NCBI GenBank assembly: GCA_964556165.1
Contig: CAZKVH010000006.1
Span: forward strand, 6,583-70,582
DNA: 64,000 bases
Direction: 5' to 3'
DNA from: JAQVEM01 sp964556165
GTDB lineage: Bacteria > Actinomycetota > Humimicrobiia > Humimicrobiales > Humimicrobiaceae
Made by a program: the position numbers and the translations under genes. Below are positions 8,321 to 17,186 of the stretch, piece by piece. Below the pieces are notes generated by a model. That model was not told where the DNA came from, ran no database searches, and worked only from the letters and a program-made list of their open reading frames with translations. The first letter of the stretch is position 1. The number at the start of each line of letters is the position of its first letter.

Positions 8321-9511
8321 ATGAATAAAGCTAAAATTTTTACACTTTTTTTTATACAATTGTTTTTTATCGGTATGGGGGGCTCATTAGTAGGACCGCT
8401 GATTCCCATAATTTCCGAAAGCTTTAAAGTCCATCTTGATATAGTAGGCTCCACTCTTTCACTTAACGCCTTTGGGCTTCTGGTGGCAAGCCTGTTCTCA
8501 GGAATTCTCGCCGAGAGATTCGGCAAGAAAAAAATATTTTCTCTCGGAAGCATATTATTTACATTAACTTTTCTGGGTTTATACTTTTCCGGCAATTATA
8601 TTTTATTTACCCTTAGCTACCTGGCATTCGGTCTATCCTGGGGTACAATTGCAGTGAACTCAAACTCTATAGTAAGTGACAGCTTTACGCAAAACAGAAG
8701 CATGATACTGGTAAGATTAAATATAGGACTTCTACTGGGTGCCGCATTCGCCCCTCTTATAGTCAGTGGTGTTTTATTTTTTGACATAAGCTGGAAGTAC
8801 ATATTTTTATTTCTTGCGTTATTAAATGCAGTTTTATTTATACTTATACTCTCACTCAAGCACGGGAGTTTCAGCATTAAAAAAAGTAATGAGAATTTTA
8901 TAAGCCTTCTTTCAAACAACCGTAAGTTCATAGCAAACATAATCATTATTTTTTGCGGAATTATAAGCTTCTTCCATTTCGGGCTTGGCTTTTCTTTTGG
9001 CGCCTGGTTCACTAACTATTTTGAAAGTATAAACATACCGGTAAGAATAAGTTCCCTGATACTCAGCATGAATCTTTTTGCATTTTGCGCCGGTATGCTG
9101 CTGCAGAGCTCATTATTAAGAAAATACAGCGAAAAGAAACTGATGCAGTTCTTCGCAATAATTGCTTTTATTTTTTTACTTTCTGCCTTTTTATCAGACA
9201 ATATAATTTTAAAAATTATCTTTATCTTACTATTTAATTTCACATTCTCCGGTATAGGCACAATAGCTCTTACCCTCGCCATAAAGGAGTCTCCCAGATA
9301 CTCGGGGTCCATTAACAGCATTATCAATAGCTTCGGATTCGCGGGAACAATTATTTTCCAGTACATTGCGGGTTACCTGGCTGAAAATTTCGCGGCAGAT
9401 GGGATATTTTACACGAGTCTTATAGCCTTATTCATTATGGCAATATTTACAATAATACTTAAGCCCGGACATGTCCGGGATAAAAAAGAGCAGGACCCCG
9501 AAAGCCTATAA
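8321..9511 (+). CDS. MFS transporter
   Basis: A 396-residue major facilitator protein with about 12 hydrophobic helices in two halves. The cytoplasmic loop 2-3 signature is visible as GILAERFGKKKIF (about residues 62-74), and a large central loop (KHGSFSIKKSNENF) separates the halves. It would move a small solute across the cytoplasmic membrane. The substrate is not predictable; the general form resembles sugar or drug MFS carriers. The short basic/acidic tail ends about 30 bases before an assembly gap. No other gene is clearly linked: the Imm-5-like gene upstream is divergent. Confidence 0.88.
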   Translation: MNKAKIFTLFFIQLFFIGMGGSLVGPLIPIISESFKVHLDIVGSTLSLNAFGLLVASLFSGILAERFGKKKIFSLGSILFTLTFLGLYFSGNYILFTLSYLAFGLSWGTIAVNSNSIVSDSFTQNRSMILVRLNIGLLLGAAFAPLIVSGVLFFDISWKYIFLFLALLNAVLFILILSLKHGSFSIKKSNENFISLLSNNRKFIANIIIIFCGIISFFHFGLGFSFGAWFTNYFESINIPVRISSLILSMNLFAFCAGMLLQSSLLRKYSEKKLMQFFAIIAFIFLLSAFLSDNIILKIIFILLFNFTFSGIGTIALTLAIKESPRYSGSINSIINSFGFAGTIIFQYIAGYLAENFAADGIFYTSLIALFIMAIFTIILKPGHVRDKKEQDPESL

Positions 9512-9544
9512 TCAACCGGGATATATCATATCATGCGTAAGTAT

Positions 9545-9644
9545 NNNNNNNNNNNNNNNNNNNNNNNNNNNNNNNNNNNNNNNNNNNNNNNNNNNNNNNN
9601 NNNNNNNNNNNNNNNNNNNNNNNNNNNNNNNNNNNNNNNNNNNN
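9545..9644. other. Assembly gap (100 N)
   Basis: Exactly 100 N, the usual placeholder for a scaffold join of unknown size. It falls between two convergent genes. The stop codon of the radical SAM gene lies two bases to its right, so any terminator or additional small gene here is missing. Confidence 0.99.
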
Positions 9645-9645
9645 T

Positions 9646-10893
9646 CTAATATAATGCAATCCTTTTAGGCCAGGGGTTATTTAAAGAACATCTCCACGTT
9701 TTATCTATATACTGGCGTGTATAGGCCTGCTCTATAAGATGGAACGTATAAGCTCCCTTTCCGGTTAGTTTATATCCATTATTATATTTTTCTATATATC
9801 CGAGTTTTTCTCCAAAATTAAGCTCATATCTAAAAACATCATCAAGCTTACTGCCAAAAAGCTCATAAAAATTATCCCCGTCTATATTAAGCCTGTATGC
9901 CGACCAGAAAAGCCAGTAAAGAGCCCTTACCCTCGGGCTGAATTTAAGGGTGAGAGCTGTGGGAATCTTATCCTCATCAAGTTTTTTTATGTACTCCTTA
10001 ACGGAAAATGTATTTATCTTGAATACATCCTTAAGAAGAGTAGCAGCACTCGGTCCAAAGCCAATATAATTATCCCTCGTGACAGAAGAATACTGGAGCT
10101 TACCCCCTTTAGAAAAAGTCCAGATAGAGCTCCTCTCAAAGCCAAGCTTTTCACTTATATGTACAAGGCCATCAAGCATCTTCTTTTTCACTTCCCTGCC
10201 GAGCGGTTTATTTTTAAGCTCTGCATAGGTAAACTCGATAAAGGGGTAGGTAGAAATCTGGGTTGCTCCATTTTCAGAAGCTACCTCAAAATCACGTGTA
10301 AGGTCTTTCTCGCTCTGACCCGGAATCCCAAAAATAAGGTCCACATCTATTACCTCGAAATCAAAATCCTTTACCATCCTCAGCCTTGCTATATTGTCAA
10401 TCCTGTCCCTCTCAAGAGCCGACAGACAGGTATCCTTAAAAGACTGTATCCCCACACTTATCATATTAAAACCGCATCCTTTTAGCTTCTCGAGGAGTTC
10501 AGGCTTCACATCTCTCGGGTGAAGCTCTATCCCCATATCTCCCCTTACATCATATAAACTCTTAGTAAGACCTACTATTTCAGGAATATAATCTATTGCC
10601 AGCGCGGGTGTTCCGCCTCCGAAATAAATACTGCCGATTTCTTTTCTTCCTTTAGCAAGAGCAGCAACAAGCTTTATTTCCTTTAAAAGAGAACTGCTGA
10701 ACTCCCCAAGCAGCTCCCTGTTATACTTTATCTTATAATAAGGGCAGAAAGGGCATAAAACCTTGCAAAATGGTATGTGAAAATATAGGCCTACATTTTC
10801 TACATCTATATTAAGATCGCTATTTTGAGCCCTGCTGAAGATAAATGGGATTATAGACCTTGCCATAAGAATTCTTAATATGCTTGTAATCAT
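9646..10893 (-). CDS. Coproporphyrinogen III oxidase-like radical SAM protein (HemW/HemN family)
   Basis: A 415-residue radical SAM protein. The [4Fe-4S] motif C43-xxx-C47-xx-C50 (FCKVLCPFCPYYK) is followed by a YFGGGTPA SAM-binding segment, SVGIQSF, and VDLIFGIPGQ. The C-terminal part (about 300-400) looks like the HemN C-terminal winged-helix region. HemN-type enzymes decarboxylate coproporphyrinogen III; HemW-type members are heme chaperones. This protein cannot be assigned to either with certainty, and the N-terminus is unusually long (about 35 residues before LYFHIPFC). No other heme gene is nearby. The stop codon is intact immediately beside the assembly gap. Confidence 0.82.
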   Translation of the reverse strand: MITSILRILMARSIIPFIFSRAQNSDLNIDVENVGLYFHIPFCKVLCPFCPYYKIKYNRELLGEFSSSLLKEIKLVAALAKGRKEIGSIYFGGGTPALAIDYIPEIVGLTKSLYDVRGDMGIELHPRDVKPELLEKLKGCGFNMISVGIQSFKDTCLSALERDRIDNIARLRMVKDFDFEVIDVDLIFGIPGQSEKDLTRDFEVASENGATQISTYPFIEFTYAELKNKPLGREVKKKMLDGLVHISEKLGFERSSIWTFSKGGKLQYSSVTRDNYIGFGPSAATLLKDVFKINTFSVKEYIKKLDEDKIPTALTLKFSPRVRALYWLFWSAYRLNIDGDNFYELFGSKLDDVFRYELNFGEKLGYIEKYNNGYKLTGKGAYTFHLIEQAYTRQYIDKTWRCSLNNPWPKRIALY

Positions 10894-11034
10894 AGTAAAT
10901 TTATTTAAATCCTATTTTTGTAAAAAGCTATTTTTATAATTCTATCACTTTTAACTAAAATTCTAATGACATATTAAAGAATCTTAGAAAACAGCTAAAT
11001 TTTAGAAATTAGCACCAAAAATTGCCATAAATAT

Positions 11035-11063
11035 TTGACAAAAAAGACCTGCTCTGGTAATAT
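11035..11063 (+). promoter_or_regulatory. Promoter of the DUF4861 gene
   Basis: A consensus TTGACA at 11035-11040, a 17-base spacer and TAATAT at 11058-11063. The transcript would start near 11070, inside a pair of tandem 20-bp repeats, about 95 bases before the ATG. Confidence 0.55.
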
Positions 11064-11103
11064 TAAATTTCATTATATAAAACTAAATTTCATTATTTAT
11101 AAC
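11064..11103 (+). repeat. Tandem pair of 20-bp direct repeats at the DUF4861 promoter
   Basis: Two adjacent copies of TAAATTTCATTATNTANAAC (11064-11083 and 11084-11103) differ at two of 20 positions. They begin just after the -10 box, so they cover the predicted start point and early leader. Two head-to-tail sites, about two helical turns apart, suggest a regulator binding site, although low complexity (AT-rich DNA) is an alternative. Confidence 0.55.
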
Positions 11104-11164
11104 TTTACATTTTATAATTAATTAAAAAAATAATAATAATATTTTTAATAAGGAGGACAGAATA

Positions 11165-12274
11165 ATGCCTGAAGGAAATGGTAGCGGGACGGTAAAAATA
11201 ACTGCCGTCAACAAGATTGACATCAGCCAGACATCAAAGACAATCGAGCTTTCAGCTTCAGACCTGAATTCTCTGGGTGAAAAAGACCTGACCAAAATTC
11301 ACGTTAAAGATGAGAGCGGTAAAGAAGTGGTATGCCAGACAGTTGATACTGATGGAGATTATTATCCTGAACAGCTTATATTCCAGGCAGATTTTAATCC
11401 GGGGCAGACCCGTACTTTTAAGGCATTCGCAGGAGAAAAGAGAGTTTATGAAAAGAGCCAGTTCCGTGCCTATGGCCGCTTTGTCCGTGAGAGATGCGAC
11501 GATTTCTGCTGGGAAAATGACCGTATTGCCTTAAGGATTTACGGAAAGCCTCTGGAAAACTGTGTTTTATACCCCTTAACCAGCAGTACAGTTGATGTCT
11601 GGTCAAAGCGAACGACACAACTTATTACCAATGACTGGTACATGGTAGATAATTACCACGGTGATAACGGAACCGGTGGAGATTTCTACTCAGCCGGGCT
11701 TAGCCGTGGATGCGGTGGTAATGGCCTCTGGGCAGCAGACAAACTCTGGGTTTCCAAAAATTTTGTTGAATCCCGTCCCCTGACAAACGGACCCATTCGC
11801 ATAATGTTTGAGTTAACATACGAACCATTTGAAGTTAATGGCATTATGGTTTCCGAGGTCAAGAGGATTTCCCTTGACGCAGGCCATAACCTGACACACT
11901 TCCAGAGTACCTACAAAACCGATGGAAACGTAAACCTTGTTTGCGGTGCAGGTCTTAAAAAAGTAGAAGGAGAGCATGTCGAAGTTAACGAAAAATACGG
12001 ATGGCTTGCTAAATGGGAGCCAATGGAAATGAACGCAGGTGAACAGGGCATGGCTTTAATTGTAGAACCCAATCTTTTAGAAAAACACGCAGAAGATGAT
12101 TTAAATCAGCTTATGCTTATAAAAGTCCCGTCCAATAATACGGTTTCCCACTGGGCAGGTTTTTGCTGGGATAAGAGCGGGCAGTTTAAAGACTTCGAGG
12201 ATTGGAAAAAATATGTAGAACAGTTTGCAAAGGGATTGGCCACTCCGATAGAAGTCAATATGTCAGCAGAGTAA
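11165..12274 (+). CDS. DUF4861 domain protein, probable polyuronate-related carbohydrate enzyme
   Basis: A 369-residue soluble protein matching the DUF4861 family, which is typical of polysaccharide utilisation loci in pectin- and ulvan-degrading bacteria. Recognisable segments are an N-terminal beta domain (VCQTVDTDGDYYPEQLIFQADF), RFVRERCDDFCWENDRIALR, WYMVDNYHGDNGTGGDFYS, and a C-terminal SHWAGFCWDKSG. No signal peptide is visible, so it would act in the cytoplasm, unlike many PUL members. The start has a very strong ribosome site (AAGGAGGA). Its own promoter and repeats suggest specific regulation. It is far from the uronate operon at 57-64 kb but may serve the same substrates. The reaction is not established from sequence. 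Confidence 0.78.
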   Translation: MPEGNGSGTVKITAVNKIDISQTSKTIELSASDLNSLGEKDLTKIHVKDESGKEVVCQTVDTDGDYYPEQLIFQADFNPGQTRTFKAFAGEKRVYEKSQFRAYGRFVRERCDDFCWENDRIALRIYGKPLENCVLYPLTSSTVDVWSKRTTQLITNDWYMVDNYHGDNGTGGDFYSAGLSRGCGGNGLWAADKLWVSKNFVESRPLTNGPIRIMFELTYEPFEVNGIMVSEVKRISLDAGHNLTHFQSTYKTDGNVNLVCGAGLKKVEGEHVEVNEKYGWLAKWEPMEMNAGEQGMALIVEPNLLEKHAEDDLNQLMLIKVPSNNTVSHWAGFCWDKSGQFKDFEDWKKYVEQFAKGLATPIEVNMSAE

Positions 12275-12310
12275 AAAGCCGGAATATTTCAGTTTAAAAA
12301 TGTTCAACCA

Positions 12311-12360
12311 GGAGCTCTAGATCGGACTTATCCAATTTCCAGTCTAGAGCTCCGATGTTT
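12311..12360 (+). terminator. Hairpin terminator between convergent genes
   Basis: A perfect 11-bp inverted repeat, GGAGCTCTAGA (12311-12321) and TCTAGAGCTCC (12343-12353), followed by GATGTTTTATTTT. It lies 36 bases after the DUF4861 stop codon. A second possible stem (TACGGAG 12381-12387 with CTCCGTA 12428-12434) next to the end of the minus-strand lipoprotein gene could serve the opposite direction. Confidence 0.65.
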
Positions 12361-12439
12361 TATTTTAAATGGTTGATATTTACGGAGTATCTATACTTTA
12401 TTGCCCAATAAAATGCTATTAAGGAATCTCCGTAGTTAT

Positions 12440-13750
12440 TTAATTTATATCATAAATTTTTATTGTATCTAACTCCTCTGAAGCTTCCGTAAAAGTTTTA
12501 TCTCTGTATGGAAGAATACTGGAGTCATCGAAATATTTTTCTATTATTCCGTAGTTATCCGGGTGATATACAAATTCAGTAACAGACTGGTTTCCTTCAT
12601 TGAACCTTTCATCTTCCTTTACGGCATCCGCATACTTTTCCGCTTCCAGCCATAATTTCATAATTAGAAACGCCACCCCTTTATTTCCGCTAATACTAAC
12701 CCAGTCTTCAGGATATTTCTCATAGCACCTGTTAAGGTAGAGCTCAAGATGTGACATCTGTTTTAACAGCCCAAATCCCACATTGACGGAATTCTTTATA
12801 TATTCTTCACAGGCAATAGCACATTTTGCACTAACAGTATAAGCATTAAGCTCATCCAGTATCATGGTAAAATCAATATCAGAGGCACCGGTCTCACCGG
12901 CATCAAGATATACTCTATCAAAATCGTCAGGTGACTCGATATCCTGCATTAGTTCATATTTTGAAAAAAACATCTTATCTTTTTCTATAAATACTATATG
13001 GCCATCAATCAAGTAAGAATAATATGTTCCCCATTGATAGTTTTCTAAATCTTTAACAAAAAGATATATAAATGAACCGCTCCCACAGTGGGTAAGCTCG
13101 TGTGTAATTGTGTTCATATCAATCGTATATTGTTCATAAAAATCATCTGCCAGTAAACTGATATCAAAATCCTTAAGAACTTCCATAACTTCCTGATTAT
13201 ACAAATTGTTATCATGCACAACTTCAAACCAGCCATAGCCTGTGTTATAATCCTGCTTCTGGGTCACTTTTATAAGCGTAAAATAACCCGCAGGATATAA
13301 AATTTTAAAATCCTCAAAATATTCCTTTGCCTGCATAAATTTTTCTTCAGGGTAAATACCTTCAAGGTTTGCAAGAAACTCTATCTCCTCCTCCTGGGTT
13401 ACCCCGAAACCGGATGTATCCGCAAGCTCCTTTTTTATTTCGGTATAATCGATATTCTGAAACTTCTCCTCATCCTGGCTATCATCAGAGCCTTCGTAAC
13501 CCTCATCATCAAAGTTATATTCTTCAAGCAACTCACCAATTTTAGCTGCATCCTCTTCGCTACCGCTTAAAGTAATCTCCTCACTTTTAGGTTCTAAAAA
13601 TTTACTGTAATCCATACAGCAGGAAGAGAGTGGTAGAATGGTAAGAGTGGTAATTATTACAAGCACAAATATAAACAAAATACTCTTTGCCCTGTATCTA
13701 TTAAAATTATTTCCATATAATAAAAATATTCTTTTAAAATTTAATTTCAT
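12440..13750 (-). CDS. Predicted lipoprotein with an HExxH zinc-peptidase-like motif
   Basis: A 436-residue protein with a basic N-terminus, a hydrophobic segment at about 22-40 and a lipobox ending LSSC (C44), so it is probably a membrane-anchored lipoprotein. An acidic, low-complexity linker follows (about 55-105). H217-E-L-T-H221 in TITHELTHCGSGS is the classical zinc metallopeptidase motif, preceded by a hydrophobic strand as in gluzincins; a third ligand is not identified. I do not recognise a family. Possible roles are a secreted peptidase or a degenerate relative. The neighbouring LVIVD protein is divergent, so no operon is evident. Confidence 0.6.
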   Translation of the reverse strand: MKLNFKRIFLLYGNNFNRYRAKSILFIFVLVIITTLTILPLSSCCMDYSKFLEPKSEEITLSGSEEDAAKIGELLEEYNFDDEGYEGSDDSQDEEKFQNIDYTEIKKELADTSGFGVTQEEEIEFLANLEGIYPEEKFMQAKEYFEDFKILYPAGYFTLIKVTQKQDYNTGYGWFEVVHDNNLYNQEVMEVLKDFDISLLADDFYEQYTIDMNTITHELTHCGSGSFIYLFVKDLENYQWGTYYSYLIDGHIVFIEKDKMFFSKYELMQDIESPDDFDRVYLDAGETGASDIDFTMILDELNAYTVSAKCAIACEEYIKNSVNVGFGLLKQMSHLELYLNRCYEKYPEDWVSISGNKGVAFLIMKLWLEAEKYADAVKEDERFNEGNQSVTEFVYHPDNYGIIEKYFDDSSILPYRDKTFTEASEELDTIKIYDIN

Positions 13751-13920
13751 TTTATTTTTTTAATTAATTTCAAATTAATTTCTTATATTTATAATAATAC
13801 ATTTTTCCATAGATATTATACCTATTTTTTTATATAATTGTTATAAAATTTATTTAAATACAATATTTTAAAAGCGAAATTATAATAAATAAAATTGTCT
13901 TTACAAAAAAATACAGGCAA

Positions 13921-15186
13921 ATGGCAGAGGGAAAAATAAATAAAAGACCAATATCAATAACGCTGGTAGTAGTTCTTGCGGTTGCTCTTATAGCAACACT
14001 GCTATTAAACCTCTTTATTAAAGAAATCCCAGGCTGGCTGACCCCCGTTGCCATTGTAGCCTTTTCATTTATATCCATGTTAATCTCTCTGGTGCTTATA
14101 TTCCTGAACAAGGTTAAAAACCACAGGAGAATGATAGCTTTTATAATCTCCTCCACAATCTTTTTTATAATAACCATACTATCTTCAACTCTCCTTGTTT
14201 TTTATATGCTGTACATTACTAGAATAAACTACCAGCCGATTGAAGAAATAGATGGAAATAAAATAAAAACAATCCAAACTCCCGGGGTAGCCAATGATAT
14301 TTTTGTTTATGAAAATTATGGTTATATTGCTGACGGAATTTCAGGACTACAGATAATAGACGTATCCTCCATTGAAAATTCACAAATTGTGGGAAGCTGC
14401 GGTACGGAAGACAGAGCGGTCAGAATATGTATGGAGGATAATTTTATATACCTGGCAGACCGGGATGGTGGCTTTAAAATAATAGATGTATCCAAAAAAG
14501 AAGCACCTGAAATAACCGGGACCTACAGTGCTCCAGGACTCCGTATAAACGATGTATCCGTTAGTAACAACCATGCATTCACTGTTTACCGGAAGTATGA
14601 TAATGACAGTAACCCCATAGAGAGCGGCATTCAGATTATAAATGTAACCGATAAAGAGAACCCTTACCTTGCAGCAGAATATCCAACCGAGAATAGGGCA
14701 GAAAAAATTTCTGTGTTCGGCGACCATGTTTTTTTAATTTGCAATAATGACCGTGATTTAAAATCCATAGAATCAGAACTCCTTATACTGGATATAAGTA
14801 ATCCTGAAAAACCGTCTCTTACAGGAAAATGCTCCATTGACTGCTATAGCTTTAACCTTTTTGTTAAGGACGATTATGCTTATACTGCTTCAGAAAAGGG
14901 TATGTACATAATAGATATACACGATAAAGAAAATCCTTTTATTTGCGGAAAGTTTTTATCTTACGCCGCTACTGATCTGTTTATAGAAGATGATACAGCT
15001 TATATTATATTTTTCCCTCCGGAAGGAGGAGACGAAACAAGCCTTTATATAGTGGATATATTTCTCAAAGAAAATCCGGTTTTCGTGGATAACATTCTCT
15101 ATCCTGTAGTAAGCAGTAACAGCCTTTTTGTAAATGGAGATTATATCTACATTGCAGGCGATGATATCCTGATACTAAAAAAATAG
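13921..15186 (+). CDS. Membrane-anchored LVIVD-repeat beta-propeller protein
   Basis: A 421-residue protein. Three TM helices lie in the first 100 residues (about 12-33, 41-62, 71-98). An outward-facing domain with repeats of about 42 residues then contains LQIIDVSSIENSQIVG, FKIIDVSKKEAPEITG, IQIINVTDKENPYLAA, LLILDISNPEKPSLTG and MYIIDIHDKENPFICG. Each is the LVIVD motif (hydrophobic-I-x-D-V-S-x-P) of bacterial surface beta-propellers, which usually bind rather than catalyse. The ligand is unknown. No clear ribosome site precedes the ATG; TATAAT at 13881-13886 may be its -10 box. Confidence 0.82.
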   Translation: MAEGKINKRPISITLVVVLAVALIATLLLNLFIKEIPGWLTPVAIVAFSFISMLISLVLIFLNKVKNHRRMIAFIISSTIFFIITILSSTLLVFYMLYITRINYQPIEEIDGNKIKTIQTPGVANDIFVYENYGYIADGISGLQIIDVSSIENSQIVGSCGTEDRAVRICMEDNFIYLADRDGGFKIIDVSKKEAPEITGTYSAPGLRINDVSVSNNHAFTVYRKYDNDSNPIESGIQIINVTDKENPYLAAEYPTENRAEKISVFGDHVFLICNNDRDLKSIESELLILDISNPEKPSLTGKCSIDCYSFNLFVKDDYAYTASEKGMYIIDIHDKENPFICGKFLSYAATDLFIEDDTAYIIFFPPEGGDETSLYIVDIFLKENPVFVDNILYPVVSSNSLFVNGDYIYIAGDDILILKK

Positions 15187-15190
15187 CATA

Positions 15191-16318
15191 TCAGTAAATA
15201 TGTCCGGCGCCATTTAAAGGAGCATAACTCCATTTATCATCGGGTACTTCCTCAAGGTAATTCATTTCAAACTCACTGCTGTGGACCGTATAATACCCAT
15301 AAAATTCAGGAGTAATCCCATAAACCTCATCAGTTTCAGGATTGTATAATCTGCTGCGCCCCAGAATGGTATCGTTCATCTGTTCGGACATCCTCTCTTC
15401 TGAACGAAGTTTATTTTCCCAAACTTCTATTATAGTATCAGAACTACTCTCAAGTATTCTTCCTGCTTCCAGTATCCCTGCAACTGCTTTATTCTGAGCT
15501 TCTATGCAACTATCTACATAATAATTTTTCACCTCAAAAGATTTAATACTTTCCGTAAGTGAGGGCACTATTAAATCCAGCAAGCCCCTGGGAGCAGTAA
15601 CCCCTATAAACATAGCACCATATCCCAGGTCTATAACATTTGCAGTCACTATATGAAAGTACCCTTCGCAGGCACTGACATTCTGCACAAATTCTGCCCT
15701 TATCAGTTTCTCGTCTACTACATAGGGCATATTATTCTCTATAGATTCGCTACTTATTATTTCAACTCCACCAAGAATGGGAACTTCAGGAAATGCCTTC
15801 TGGAAAAATGGCGTTTGCGCAAGAGCGCCGAAGTTTATTAAAAAATTTTCGGCTGTCAGTGGATTAACTACAGGACTTTCATACCATATGACATCAGATC
15901 CTCCCATCTCCATATAGCTTTTGTCATTTTCTTTCATCTCCTCACCGGTATAAACAGGCCCTGCTTCCGAAAAATAAAAAAGCTGTTTTAATTCCGAATT
16001 TGGATCCCTTACTAGAAATGACCTGGTAGGACATTCACCACCTGTATATATATTCCAGCCCACCGGAATGTTAATTGATATAGAATAATCTTCCCAGGGA
16101 ATAAGCTCCAGCATTTCTCCGGTCGCAATGGCAACTACTGATTCTCTATTGACCTGATTCTCAATTTCTTCTGTACCTGTATCTATATCATTATCTCTGG
16201 CATTATCTTCATTCACTTCGCCGGAACCTTCCCCTCCAAAAGTTTCTTCTACACAGCCAGTTAGAATAAAAGAAAATAAAATCATAAAAACCATAAATAT
16301 TTTTATTAATTTTCCCAT
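15191..16318 (-). CDS. Hypothetical lipoprotein
   Basis: A 375-residue predicted lipoprotein: a short basic start, a hydrophobic stretch, and a lipobox (ILTGC) about 22 residues in. An acidic, Asp/Asn/Glu-rich linker of about 30 residues follows, then a folded domain with no motif I recognise. The ATG at 16318 is chosen because AGGTGG lies six bases upstream; the in-frame GTGs at 16327 and 16324 have none. The gene begins nine bases after the stop codon of the MazF-like toxin, so it is probably cotranscribed with that module. The 3' end lies four bases from the convergent LVIVD gene. Confidence 0.65.
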   Translation of the reverse strand: MGKLIKIFMVFMILFSFILTGCVEETFGGEGSGEVNEDNARDNDIDTGTEEIENQVNRESVVAIATGEMLELIPWEDYSISINIPVGWNIYTGGECPTRSFLVRDPNSELKQLFYFSEAGPVYTGEEMKENDKSYMEMGGSDVIWYESPVVNPLTAENFLINFGALAQTPFFQKAFPEVPILGGVEIISSESIENNMPYVVDEKLIRAEFVQNVSACEGYFHIVTANVIDLGYGAMFIGVTAPRGLLDLIVPSLTESIKSFEVKNYYVDSCIEAQNKAVAGILEAGRILESSSDTIIEVWENKLRSEERMSEQMNDTILGRSRLYNPETDEVYGITPEFYGYYTVHSSEFEMNYLEEVPDDKWSYAPLNGAGHIY

Positions 16319-16327
16319 TGACACCAC

Positions 16328-16684
16328 CTATAAATCCAAAAATAATTTTAAAACATCCCGGATTTTATTCTTTATTTCCTCCCTTTCGATAGCTCCGCAT
16401 TCCCCCATTAATCTTTCTCTTGATAAAACTCTAACCTGATGTGACAATGCAATGGAATCTTTTTTAAGGCCGGTTATGCTTTTTAAAAGCAGGACCTCTG
16501 TAGGATATATCCTTCGCCCCGGTTTTAGTGAAGTTAGCGGGACAACACCAACTATCGGAAGAAACTCATTTATCTCATCAGGTGATATAACTATTACCGG
16601 TCTTGTACCCGCCTGCTCGGATTCTCTTACCGGGTCAAGACTTGCCCAGTAAATTTTCCATTGGAGTTTATCAGTTTTATTCAT
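16328..16684 (-). CDS. mazF: MazF/PemK-family toxin (module 1)
   Basis: A 118-residue PemK-like endoribonuclease toxin. The family core is present: IYWASLDPVRESEQAGTRPVIVIS (the conserved Arg-Pro-Val/Ala strand), VGVVPLTS (catalytic Thr/Ser strand), the YPTEVLL strand, and the C-terminal QVRVLSRERL with a final helix. MazF toxins cut mRNA at short sequences and are blocked by a cognate antitoxin; the ribbon-helix-helix gene 25 bases upstream fits that role. The catalytic arginine and the threonine after VPL are intact, so an active toxin is expected. Confidence 0.88.
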   Translation of the reverse strand: MNKTDKLQWKIYWASLDPVRESEQAGTRPVIVISPDEINEFLPIVGVVPLTSLKPGRRIYPTEVLLLKSITGLKKDSIALSHQVRVLSRERLMGECGAIEREEIKNKIRDVLKLFLDL

Positions 16685-16709
16685 AATAATATGGTCTCTA
16701 AATTACTTA

Positions 16710-16994
16710 TTACCATTCAGTAATAGATTCTGCTGTCTCCCTATCGGAAGTTTTAAAATCTTCCATCGAGCGCTTGATGTCCTTTAAAAACAAAGGGTCT
16801 TCTGAAGCAGATTCCATCTCTTTTCTTAATTTCTCTTTTTCTATTTTTGATATATACGATGTCACTGCTTCTCTTACTGCAAAATTAACCGATCTTGCGT
16901 AACCATCTTTTACAGCTCTCTTAAGATCTTTTATAGATTTTTCAGGAAGTGAAAAAGTCGCATTTTTTAATTTATCAGTCATTTTTTTAAACAT
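16710..16994 (-). CDS. Ribbon-helix-helix antitoxin (module 1)
   Basis: A 94-residue protein upstream of the MazF-like toxin. The N-terminal segment NATFSLPEKSIKDLKRAVKDGYARSVNFAVREAV is a strand-helix-helix of the ribbon-helix-helix type, which dimerises to bind the operon operator. The acidic C-terminal half (about 55-94) would wrap the toxin. It probably represses its own promoter, as is standard for such modules. Translation may start at ATG 16994 or at the in-frame ATG four codons later; neither has a clear ribosome site. Confidence 0.82.
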   Translation of the reverse strand: MFKKMTDKLKNATFSLPEKSIKDLKRAVKDGYARSVNFAVREAVTSYISKIEKEKLRKEMESASEDPLFLKDIKRSMEDFKTSDRETAESITEW

Positions 16995-17186
16995 TTAAAT
17001 AATAACTGTTTATATTGTAAACTATTATTGTACTATTTACAATAATTATATTATGATAATTAAATCAGATTCTTTTGTATTATAAACAGGACAATAGAGT
17101 GCCGGTGTTTTTCTATGAAGCTTCCACAGTGGACGTGAGTAAGAGTTAATAATATTGAAATCTTCTTAAATTACAGTTAAATAATT

